Source: Myxococcales bacterium SG8_38 (GTDB lineage Bacteria; Myxococcota_A; Polyangia; Polyangiales; Houyiibacteriaceae). From it: 32,244 nt of DNA. The notes under the pieces were generated by a model. That model was not told the origin of the DNA and made no database searches. It saw only the letters and a program-made list of their open reading frames with translations. The stretch is from the NCBI GenBank assembly GCA_001303415.1, contig LJTN01000042.1, positions 1 to 32,244 on the forward strand. Reading direction: 5' to 3'. Positions 1 to 5,830 of the stretch are shown here, piece after piece (position 1 is the stretch's first letter; the number at the start of each line of letters is the position of its first letter). A program made the position numbers and the translations under genes.

Positions 1-438
1 TACTGCATCGACGGTGGCTGCGTTGACGGCAACGGATATCCCCGCGACTGCACCGACCGTGACCCCGCGACGCCGTGTGACGTCGGGGGCACCATCGGCC
101 TTTGCTGGAAGGGCGCCTGCGCAGTGCTCGATTGCACGGGCCTCAGTTCCGGGACCCTCTGCTGGTTCACTGGTTACGACGGCGCGGGCGAGTGCCGTGC
201 AGGGGACTGGCGGTGCTTCGTTGCGGAACCGAGCGGCGGCGGCCCTCCGGGCTGGACTTGTTCAGGGGAGTACTACGGGACCGCCGACGGATGCGACTGC
301 GGCTGCGGCGTGATCGATCTGGACTGTGCCGATGGCACGGTGGCTTCGTGCGACTACTGCGGCCAGCCGGGTTCGTGCAGCGCCTTTCTGTGTCCTCTTG
401 GCATCGACCCGACCCAGAATTGGCTTTGTGACTATTGA
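1..438 (+). CDS. Cys-rich secreted/surface protein, C-terminal part
   Basis: An open frame enters from the left edge of the window and stops at 436-438, so only the last 145 residues are visible and the start is outside. The visible part has about 20 cysteines and many Gly and Asp residues. It contains the motif DGCDCGCGVIDLDC followed by SCDYCGQPGSCS. From memory, CDCGCG..D.DC motifs recur in large Cys-rich extracellular proteins of Myxococcota; I know no assigned biochemical role for them. The cysteine density implies a disulfide-rich protein outside the cytoplasm, but no signal peptide can be seen because the N-terminus is missing. A scrap of another surface-protein family starts within 20 bases of its stop. 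The C-terminus could therefore have been altered by the rearrangement that left the scrap. Coding status is fairly sure; function is unknown. Confidence 0.65.
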   Translation, partial: YCIDGGCVDGNGYPRDCTDRDPATPCDVGGTIGLCWKGACAVLDCTGLSSGTLCWFTGYDGAGECRAGDWRCFVAEPSGGGPPGWTCSGEYYGTADGCDCGCGVIDLDCADGTVASCDYCGQPGSCSAFLCPLGIDPTQNWLCDY

Positions 439-451
439 TGGTGGGGGCCAG

Positions 452-511
452 ATGGCAGTGGTGGCGGCTGACCTCACGTGCGACGTCGGGGCGTTTGAGG
501 CGCAGCCGTAG
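452..511 (+). pseudogene. C-terminal scrap of a choice-of-anchor / beta-helix surface protein
   Basis: The frame ending at the TAG at 509-511 encodes a tail ending in CDVGAFEAQP. The pattern CD[IV]GAFE just before the stop is typical of the C-terminus of right-handed beta-helix, choice-of-anchor-type outer-surface proteins. Nothing upstream in this frame resembles the rest of such a protein. This looks like the last 15-20 residues left after deletion or replacement of a much larger gene. A sister scrap lies at 2856-2915. The family assignment rests on a short motif. Confidence 0.5.
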
Positions 512-617
512 GGCGTCCCACTGAGCGCAGCCAGGCATCTTTGGAGCCCCTGCCTTCACCAACTCGCACGCCTTGCTGAGCTCGTATTGACCGGTCCCAC
601 CGCAAGAGCGCGGAGCG

Positions 618-677
618 CCTCCCAATCTGTGAGGAACGCCACAACCGAGTTCCAACTTCGCGTACTTGGGGTCACCG
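618..677 (+). repeat. 60-bp direct repeat, copy 1
   Basis: This 60-bp segment matches 1588-1647 at 53 of 60 positions by hand alignment, and the last 30 bp (648-677) are identical. It lies about 105 bp after the stop of the surface-protein scrap and is followed at once by a terminator hairpin. It is the clearest element in the gene-free stretch 512-829, which otherwise shows only that hairpin and no convincing coding frame. Together with copy 2 it brackets the nucleotidyltransferase gene pair. Confidence 0.8.
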
Positions 678-682
678 CGGTC

Positions 683-710
683 AAAGCCCGGCTTCGGCCG
701 GGCTTTTTCG
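683..710 (+). terminator. Rho-independent terminator hairpin
   Basis: A perfect 10-bp stem (AAAGCCCGGC and GCCGGGCTTT, 683-692 and 697-706) closes on a TTCG tetraloop and runs into a T-rich tail. The A-run at its 5' side means it could also act on transcripts from the other strand. It lies 5 bp after direct-repeat copy 1. Confidence 0.85.
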
Positions 711-829
711 TTTCGGAGCGACCCTAAACGCAGCGAAAGCTACAGGTCGCGCGACCAGTTGCTCGACTCTTCCGTCCGCTCTGATGCCTGCTCTTGCGTG
801 CGCGCCGGACAACCACGAAACTCTCGGTG

Positions 830-1300
830 ATGCGAGGGTCGGAGTTCGATGAGTTCTCATTTTTTGCCGCCGTGGAGAGTAGCGGCGCGCGAGCCCTATT
901 GATCGGACGCCGCGCAATGGTTGTCTTGGGTTTGCCCGTCTTGACGGCGGACTACGATTTCTGGGTGCATTCCGACGATATCGAGAAGTTGAACACGGCC
1001 GCTCAAGCTTTCGATTTGGAGCCCAACCGTACGCCGAAGGATGCTCGCCGAAACGGTCGATATGTCCTTGAGAACGACGAGCACGTCGATGTTCTGGTCT
1101 CGGCGACTCGAACGACCGTCGACGGTTTAGAGGTCGTATTCGATGACCTCTGGTCTCGGCGGGTGTCGGTGGAAATTGGCACCGCGAAGCTCTTCATTCC
1201 TTCAGTCGACGATCTCATTCTGACAAAGCGGATCGGCGGACGACCCAAGGACGCGGAGGACATTCGACTCTTGCAACGCCTCAAGGAGGTGCTGGAATGA
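830..1300 (+). CDS. Nucleotidyltransferase-like protein (DUF6036/AbiEii-like), first gene of a two-gene module
   Basis: The 156-residue protein has the outline of a minimal nucleotidyltransferase. An LIGRRAMVVLG segment leads to TADYDFWV, with the paired acidic residues expected to bind metal, and near the C-terminus there is PSVDDLILTKRIGGRPKDAED, which resembles the [S/V]-[V/L]-DDLI-x-x-K...R-x-KD signature of MNT/AbiEii-like proteins. The usual GG or GS before the first acidic pair is GR here, so activity is not assured. I chose ATG 830 because family members usually begin shortly before the LIG segment; an in-frame TTG at 794 would add 12 residues. The stop overlaps the start of the next gene as ATGA, so the two are translationally coupled. 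The pair lies between 60-bp direct repeats. A toxin-antitoxin or defence role is inferred from the fold and gene pairing, not shown. Confidence 0.72.
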   Translation: MRGSEFDEFSFFAAVESSGARALLIGRRAMVVLGLPVLTADYDFWVHSDDIEKLNTAAQAFDLEPNRTPKDARRNGRYVLENDEHVDVLVSATRTTVDGLEVVFDDLWSRRVSVEIGTAKLFIPSVDDLILTKRIGGRPKDAEDIRLLQRLKEVLE

Positions 1301-1533
1301 GTCGCGCAGACTTTCCATCTGGGGCCGCTATCGAGGCAGCACGGCAGCTCACGGAGCGGAGCCTCACTGCGGAGGCGTTCGACGCGTATGTGAATGCGCC
1401 TGTATCGGAGGGCGAGCGAGAAGAAGCGCTGCGGCTGATTCGCTGGTTCTCGAAGCGGTACCCAACGCCCGCCGAGCGACTGGCCTATGTCCGAAGGGCC
1501 TACGCGCGCTGGTCTCAACCTCATCGCGGTTGA
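1297..1533 (+). CDS. Small helical partner protein of the nucleotidyltransferase
   Basis: This 78-residue protein starts at an ATG that overlaps the preceding TGA (ATGA, 1297-1300). It is charged and predicted by eye to be all-helical. The C-terminal half (EALRLIRWFSKRYPTPAERL, then YVRRAYARW) is rich in Arg and aromatic residues. I see no signal peptide, membrane segment or catalytic motif. The strict overlap with the nucleotidyltransferase argues that the two products act together, for example as substrate and enzyme or as antitoxin and toxin. Which would be which cannot be read from the sequence. No named family is recognised with confidence. Confidence 0.65.
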   Translation: MSRADFPSGAAIEAARQLTERSLTAEAFDAYVNAPVSEGEREEALRLIRWFSKRYPTPAERLAYVRRAYARWSQPHRG

Positions 1534-1587
1534 CTGCGGTGCCGAGCTGCAGGGCGGCACCCGACCGCACGGCCAACCTCCAAAGCC

Positions 1588-1647
1588 CTTCCCACTCCGT
1601 GAGGAAGCCCACAACGAAGTTCCAACTTCGCGTACTTGGGGTCACCG
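1588..1647 (+). repeat. 60-bp direct repeat, copy 2
   Basis: This copy pairs with 618-677 (53/60 by hand alignment, last 30 bp identical). It begins 55 bp after the stop of the small partner gene. It contains the palindrome CGAAGTTCCAACTTCG at 1614-1629; in copy 1 one arm has decayed. Like copy 1 it is followed within a few bases by a stem-loop, but of unrelated sequence. The copies are 970 bp apart, the length of one gene-pair cassette. Confidence 0.8.
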
Positions 1648-1653
1648 GAAGAA

Positions 1654-1687
1654 ACAAGGGATCGCGTCATAGGGCGCGGTCCCTTGT
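1654..1687 (+). other. 13-bp stem-loop after direct repeat copy 2
   Basis: ACAAGGGATCGCG (1654-1666) pairs with CGCGGTCCCTTGT (1675-1687) over 13 bp, with one G-T wobble and an 8-nt loop. No T-tract follows, so intrinsic termination is doubtful. It takes the same relative position after repeat copy 2 that the clear terminator has after copy 1. Confidence 0.6.
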
Positions 1688-1738
1688 CAACGTCCACCGA
1701 GGCGGATCGACTCCAGCCTGTGGTAGATCTGCAGAACT

Positions 1739-2128
1739 TTGGACACGCGTATCAGATTCTTCCATTGGGCTCCGCGAATACTTTGCATTCTTGCCATTCT
1801 GTTCGTGAGCATGTTTGCCCTCGACGCGTTCGATGGCACTCATACTCTTTGGGAACAGCTTGGGCATTTTTCCATGCACCTCATCCCTTCGTTCATCCTT
1901 CTGGCTATCTTCTTCGTGGCGACCAAATGGGAACTGCTCGGGGGCATTCTCTTCACCCTGATTGGTGTTGCGTTGAGCCCGCCAGTCTTCATCCTCAACT
2001 ACAGGATGAACGAGTCGATAGGGATGAGTCTTGGTATCATCATGGCGATTACGGGACCGTTCGTAGCCGTAGGCATACTGTTCGTAATCAGTAGCAAGCT
2101 CAAAAAAGAACTATCAGAAGCAAGCTGA
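1739..2128 (+). CDS. Four-helix integral membrane protein (DUF7670-like)
   Basis: The 129-residue protein has four hydrophobic segments, at about residues 9-28, 45-62, 66-84 and 97-119, and a short Lys/Glu-rich C-terminal tail. Segments such as WAPRILCILAILF, FALDAF and HLIPSFILLAIFF-then-KWELLGG match the pattern of small bacterial membrane proteins recently grouped as DUF7670; I know this only from memory, and no function is known to me. The start is TTG 1739, chosen because homologues begin just before the WAPRIL helix. No strong ribosome-binding site is visible. The gene follows direct-repeat copy 2 and ends 8 bp before a toxin stump on the other strand, so it may be a mobile passenger. 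Confidence 0.7.
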   Translation: MDTRIRFFHWAPRILCILAILFVSMFALDAFDGTHTLWEQLGHFSMHLIPSFILLAIFFVATKWELLGGILFTLIGVALSPPVFILNYRMNESIGMSLGIIMAITGPFVAVGILFVISSKLKKELSEAS

Positions 2129-2136
2129 TAGCCGCC

Positions 2137-2259
2137 GAAAACATCTTCCGACTGTGCACCGAGCTCGATACCCAAGGCGCGACGCTTCTCCTCGTGCCAC
2201 ACTGCCGCCGACTGAAGCTCGGCTTCGGCTTCAGGCAGTACGCGACGTGTTCGCTTCAT
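2137..2259 (-). pseudogene. RelE/ParE-type toxin, N-terminal stump
   Basis: From ATG 2259 the minus strand encodes MKRTRRVLPEAEAELQSAAV followed by WHEEKRRALGIEL. This is the first helix-turn region of ParE/RelE-superfamily toxins (LPEAEAEL...A..W.EE....LG.E). After about 40 residues the homology stops where the preceding membrane-protein gene ends. Full ParE toxins are about 95-100 residues, so more than half, including the C-terminal catalytic or target-binding sheet, is missing. A short frame ending CAATGA overlaps the start and could be the tail of a lost antitoxin, but that is too short to call. Confidence 0.6.
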
Positions 2260-2298
2260 TGCCCGAGTCGGCTGATGTAGCCCGCCTGTCTTCGACGG

Positions 2299-2835
2299 TC
2301 AGGCTGCCGCGTCAGCGTGCACTGTGAGGATCCGCGCGACGGTTGTCGGGTGCCATCGCTTTCCCCGCGCAGGTAGACCCTTCTCGTTTAGGGTGTCGGC
2401 AATCGCGCGAATCGAGAGGCCCTGTTCTCGCAGCCTGAGAATGCGAGCGAGAATCCGCTGCTCCTCCGGCAGTTTAACCAATCGAATGCCGTCCTCTCCG
2501 ACACTCCAGCCGTAGGGCGCGTGAAGGCTTGTGCGTTCGCCCCGGGCGGCTTTGGCCGCGAGTGCGGCTTTGGTCCGAGCTCGAATGAGGGCTCTCTCGT
2601 ACGCGGCAAAGGCGTCGATCATCGTGCGCATGAGCTGGGCTTCCGGACCGCTTCCGTTCCCGACTCCATCAGCGGAAGCCACCTTCGCTCCCTGGCGTTC
2701 GACGAGGCGTTCGAGCATTCCCGAGATAATGACGTCGCGGGCGATCCGATCGCGCTTGCTCACGAGGAGAGTTCCCGCTCGGTGTTCATTCAGGGCATCG
2801 ATAGCGCTCAAGAGCCCCACACGGCGCTCGAGCTC
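2299..2835 (-). pseudogene. Serine recombinase/resolvase lacking its catalytic N-terminus
   Basis: Recognisable sequence runs from LERRVGLLSAIDAL through LLVSKRDRIARD, MRTMIDAFAAYERALIRART and APYGWS to a C-terminal helix-turn-helix-like part (GLSIRAIADTLNEKGLPARG, then KRWHPTTVARIL). This is the order seen in small serine resolvases: second half of the catalytic domain, long E helix, then DNA-binding domain. The first roughly 55-60 residues, which carry the YxRVS motif and the nucleophilic serine, are absent. The open frame continues upstream to about 3132, but that part is unrelated antisense sequence of neighbouring genes. The homology breaks at about 2835, next to a surface-protein scrap on the opposite strand. 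The gene should be inactive as a recombinase. Confidence 0.72.
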
Positions 2836-2855
2836 AAGACCTCCGGGCGAAGCCG

Positions 2856-2915
2856 TGGTGCGCGCGACCCCAGGGCGGCGCCTGCGACATCGGTGCCTTC
2901 GAGGCGGAGCGTTAG
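2856..2915 (+). pseudogene. Second C-terminal scrap of a choice-of-anchor surface protein
   Basis: The plus-strand frame ending at TAG 2913-2915 reads RPQGGACDIGAFEAER. This matches the usual end of choice-of-anchor/beta-helix surface proteins (RP.G..CDIGAFE). No longer coding frame precedes it: directly upstream, on the other strand, lies the truncated recombinase. The break therefore falls between about 2835 and 2856. This scrap and the one at 452-511 bracket the accessory stretch. Confidence 0.62.
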
Positions 2916-2939
2916 GGAAGGAGGCTCGAGGCTTCTTGC

Positions 2940-3758
2940 CTAGAAGCTGCTCCACTTGAAGCAGTAAATGCGCAGGTTGTTGCGGTCGCAGAACTGAAGG
3001 AAGGAGGCGGTCCAAGCGCCGCTGGAAGCCGTCGCGTCTCCCGCCTGGCCGCGCGCCCCAGCGGGGCCGGTGGCCGTGAAGGACGAGCAGTCCTGTCCTG
3101 CCGCGGTACCGTTTGCCTGGGTGCCGGTCCACACGAAGTGGTTTCCGTCATCGGTGACTTCCACGCCGTTTTCATCCCGGTTGATCGGATGTGCGAGGCT
3201 CCCGTCAGTCAAATCAGTCCAGTTGTCCGCAACCCGAGTACCGTCGACGAGGAAGTAGGGCGTCGTCTGTTGCGGGAACTGGTCGGCGGGGCTGGCGGGG
3301 TTGCTGTCGATTTCACCCGAGAGCCAGGCGTACCAGTTGACGCCGCGGAGTCCCGCGTCGGCTGCCAAGCTCTGACACTCGCTGTCCGCGGCGACGATGC
3401 CGCCAAGGGCGCCGTCGTAGCGGGTGCTCGAGACGAACACCTCGGTGCCCTCCACGCACGTTCCACTCTCACACACTTCGAAGATGGTGCAGTCACCGCT
3501 GAGCGAGCACTCGGGTGTCGAGCCGCCGCCGCCACCGTTGCCGCCCGTACCACCGTCACCTCCGGAGCCTCCGCTTCCACCTGTCGCCGCACTGCCACCC
3601 ATCCCACCAGTACCCCCCGCGCCAGCCATCCCGCCGGTGCCGCCGGCACCGCCCGAACCTCCGTTGTCGCTGCAGCCGAATGCCATCGCGGCGGACAGCA
3701 TGATGGCAAGAGTAAGAGCGGGGCTCCGAGAACCGATGAAACAGCGGGCAGTTGTCAT
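2940..3758 (-). CDS. Lipoprotein with Gly-rich linker and DUF1554-type domain
   Basis: The 272-residue protein starts with a signal peptide ending in the lipobox AFGC (Cys29), so it should be lipidated and surface- or periplasm-anchored. Residues about 32-80 are a low-complexity Gly/Ser/Thr/Ala linker (GGTGG, GGSGG units). A short Cys-containing segment (CTIFEVCESGTC) precedes a domain of about 165 residues beginning VFVSSTRYDGALGG. That domain includes DSECQSLA, YAWLSGE, YFLVDGTRVADNW, FVWTGT and the end LRIYCFKWSSF. The pattern matches DUF1554, a C-type-lectin-like fold found in Leptospira and myxobacterial exported proteins; its ligand is unknown to me. The start ATG 3758 overlaps the stop of the upstream gene (ATGA), implying coupling. 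Confidence 0.85.
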   Translation of the reverse strand: MTTARCFIGSRSPALTLAIMLSAAMAFGCSDNGGSGGAGGTGGMAGAGGTGGMGGSAATGGSGGSGGDGGTGGNGGGGGSTPECSLSGDCTIFEVCESGTCVEGTEVFVSSTRYDGALGGIVAADSECQSLAADAGLRGVNWYAWLSGEIDSNPASPADQFPQQTTPYFLVDGTRVADNWTDLTDGSLAHPINRDENGVEVTDDGNHFVWTGTQANGTAAGQDCSSFTATGPAGARGQAGDATASSGAWTASFLQFCDRNNLRIYCFKWSSF

Positions 3759-4213
3759 GGGGCGGGAGAAGACACCGAAACGAGTGAACCTGTCAAGCGA
3801 CCTGCGCAGTTAGCGCGACCAGGACAGTGCCATTTCATATCGAGAGAGCTGTCTTTGACGCGTATCGCTCCCTCATCGCTGATCCGCGTTCCGAACTGGA
3901 GCAGTCCCCGGTTCGGATATCCAACCGACACGCTGCGCGCCGGTTCGAGGTCCGAGGGCACCCCAGTCCGGGGCATCCTCGAGATCTTTGCGAGGTCCTC
4001 GTCGGAAGGCTCCGCATGGATTTCGGCGTGCTGTGCTTCTTGCATGATCGCGTCGTTCGTCGTCGGCAGCTCCGCGGAGGCGGACGTGCCAACTGACCCC
4101 GAAAGCCAGATCATCGAAGCGGCGACCAGAGCACAAACCCTGCCCACCTCGCTCATTGAAGAAAGCCGAAATAGCGGCTTTCGCGCTAGCGGCTGCGGGG
4201 GACCATCATCCAT
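3755..4213 (-). CDS. Putative secreted protein, possibly a truncated murein-endopeptidase-like gene
   Basis: I chose ATG 4213 because AAAGGAGGAGGCC lies directly before it. The 152-residue product has a long N-region, then a hydrophobic stretch (VCALVAASMIWLSGSVG) and a likely signal-peptidase site at ASA-E. After it comes an acidic segment (EPSDEDLAKISRMP). Then ARSVSVGYPNRGLLQFG resembles the opening of penicillin-insensitive murein endopeptidase (MepA/M74-like) domains, which start with a similar S.G.P..G.L..G motif. The catalytic His/Asp motifs of that family are not present. If the resemblance is real, the gene is cut short. The stop overlaps the start of the DUF1554 lipoprotein (ATGA). 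Function uncertain; it could be an unrelated exported protein. Confidence 0.5.
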   Translation of the reverse strand: MDDGPPQPLARKPLFRLSSMSEVGRVCALVAASMIWLSGSVGTSASAELPTTNDAIMQEAQHAEIHAEPSDEDLAKISRMPRTGVPSDLEPARSVSVGYPNRGLLQFGTRISDEGAIRVKDSSLDMKWHCPGRANCAGRLTGSLVSVSSPAP

Positions 4214-4405
4214 GGCCTCCTCCTTTGGGAGCCAGCAAGATGGACGCTGTCCCGCGGAGCCCCGCATTCAGCGTGCCAAGTTGGAGGTCGAATCTGACTG
4301 CAAAAGCCGTGCGGTGAAGCGAAGATTCTGCGCTTGGTGGGCGCCTAGCGAAACGCTTGCACTCGGGAGATGGTCCATGCTCGTTCGTCCAAAGCTTCGT
4401 TGCCG

Positions 4406-4876
4406 ATGACCGCGCTCCTTTGGTTCTCCGCGATCGGATGCGGCCTGATGGCAGGTCTGTACTTCGCGTTCTCGACCTTCATCATGGGCGCGCTCGGCAA
4501 GATCGACTCGGCTTCCGGCATCCGCGCCATGCAAGCGATCAACCAGGTGATCCAGCGCTCGTTGTTCATCGTGCTCTTTTTCGGAACGACCTTGATCGCC
4601 GCTGCGTTGAGCGTGATGGCACTCATGTCGCCCGAGGCCCCCTTGCGTGCTGCGCTCGTGGCAGGCGGCTTCGTTTATTTGCTCGGCATGTTCGGGTGCA
4701 CAGTCGCCTTCAACGTCCCGCTCAACAACGCGCTCGACGCGCACGACGCATCGAGTCCAGAAGGGGCGCGTTTCTGGCAGACGTACCTCGCACGGTGGAC
4801 TCGGTGGAACCACGTCCGGACCGTAGCATCCACGGTTTCGTGCGCGTGCTACATCGGGGCACTCGCAGCGAGCTGA
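4406..4876 (+). CDS. DUF1772 (anthrone-oxygenase-like) membrane protein
   Basis: The 156-residue protein has four hydrophobic segments and the features of the DUF1772 family: GLMAGLYFAFSTFIMGAL in the first helix, a central MQAINQVIQ, NVPLNNAL in the middle loop, and FWQTYLARWTRWNHVRTVAS before the last helix. Some fungal members act as anthrone oxygenases in polyketide pathways. Bacterial members are mostly uncharacterised, so a specific reaction is not claimed. ATG 4406 puts the first membrane helix at the N-terminus as in the family; an upstream in-frame ATG at 4370 would add 12 residues of no membrane character. It stands alone between genes of the opposite strand. Confidence 0.82.
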   Translation: MTALLWFSAIGCGLMAGLYFAFSTFIMGALGKIDSASGIRAMQAINQVIQRSLFIVLFFGTTLIAAALSVMALMSPEAPLRAALVAGGFVYLLGMFGCTVAFNVPLNNALDAHDASSPEGARFWQTYLARWTRWNHVRTVASTVSCACYIGALAAS

Positions 4877-4945
4877 GCGCGACGAGCCTTCGTGAGGCGA
4901 CGGCGTCTCAAGACTCATACCGGCAGCGAAGCATGTTTCACTGAA

Positions 4946-5778
4946 TCACTCGTTGGCTAGCTCGCTTTTCTTCCTCGGCTGGTACTCCGGCCGCCCCTGG
5001 CTGTAGTCGCCGAATGGTGCGTCTCTCTTCGTGACCGCGGCTTTCACGCCTTGGCTCATGGCAAGCCGGACGAACTCTTCTGCAATCCCATGTTGTCGTA
5101 GGCCTGATTCACGATGAGCTTCATCGAAATCAACTGGGTTAGGGGGATCTGCACCAACTTGTCGGCCAACTCTTCCACTCGCTGATCCAGCTCTTCGAGC
5201 GGATAGGAAAAGTTGATCAGCTCGATCTCCGCGGCTTCCTTCCCGCTGATCCATTCCGCGGTGAGCGCGTAGTACTTCGCTTTGGCAAGACCGAGTCGAT
5301 AGATCCACATACCGGTCAAATGGCAACCCCAGACGCGCGAGTACGGCGTCCCGATGCGCGCGTCGTCCGACGCGATCACGATGTCGGCACAAAGTGCCAT
5401 CTCCGAGCCGCCACCGACGCAATAGCCATGCACCTTGGCGATCACGGGCTTGAGCCCACGCCAAAGGCCCATGAACGTCGTGATGTAGCTGGTGTAGTAG
5501 TTCGTCACCATGTGATGATCGACGCCCGGGTCGTATCCTTCCTCGGTGATTCCTGGAAAGTGCTCCAACCCACCGGAGAAGTCGAAGCCACCACAGAAGC
5601 TGTCTCCCGCCCCTTCCAGCACGATGACCTTGATCTGATCATCGGCGTTCGCGTCCCTGAGGGCTGCATCCATCTGCTGCAGCATCTCGAATCGGAGCGT
5701 GTTGTATTTCTTTGGACGATTGAGACGGATGGTCGCGATTGCATCCTGCTTCTCGAATTGGATCATTTCCTCGTTCAT
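4946..5778 (-). pseudogene. Crotonase-family enoyl-CoA hydratase, frameshifted by an internal deletion
   Basis: From ATG 5778 the frame encodes a crotonase: IRLNRPKKYNTL, the first oxyanion-hole segment SFCGGFDFSGG, then VHGYCVGGGSEMALCADIVI with the second oxyanion-hole Gly cluster, and RIGTPYSRVWG. It reads well to VNQAYDNMGLQ and then stops as KSSSGLP at 5056. The expected C-terminal part (EEFVRLAMSQGVKAAVTKRD, then APFGDYSQ) continues in another frame and ends at 4946. Relatives have roughly 20-25 residues between NMGL and the next FV segment, and these are missing at about 5083-5095. The simplest reading is a deletion of about 65 bp, not a multiple of three. It lies 52 bp downstream of the LysR gene on the same strand. 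Loss of the C-terminal trimer helices would probably inactivate it, unless an assembly error is to blame. Confidence 0.75.
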
Positions 5779-5830
5779 CCGCTCCCCCCGAAGTCTGGTA
5801 CGTTCCTGTCACCTACCATGACCAAGCCGG

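Noticed and set aside
618-677. Direct repeat as a classical integron attC site or a tRNA-like element
   Set aside because: No standard GTTRRRY/RYYYAAC core pair is found and no cloverleaf can be folded, so only the neutral term direct repeat is used.
3138-4409. 423-residue plus-strand open frame
   Set aside because: It is antisense to the two coupled secreted genes, which have signal peptides, a lipobox and a recognisable domain. The plus-strand product is low-complexity Arg/Ser/Pro.
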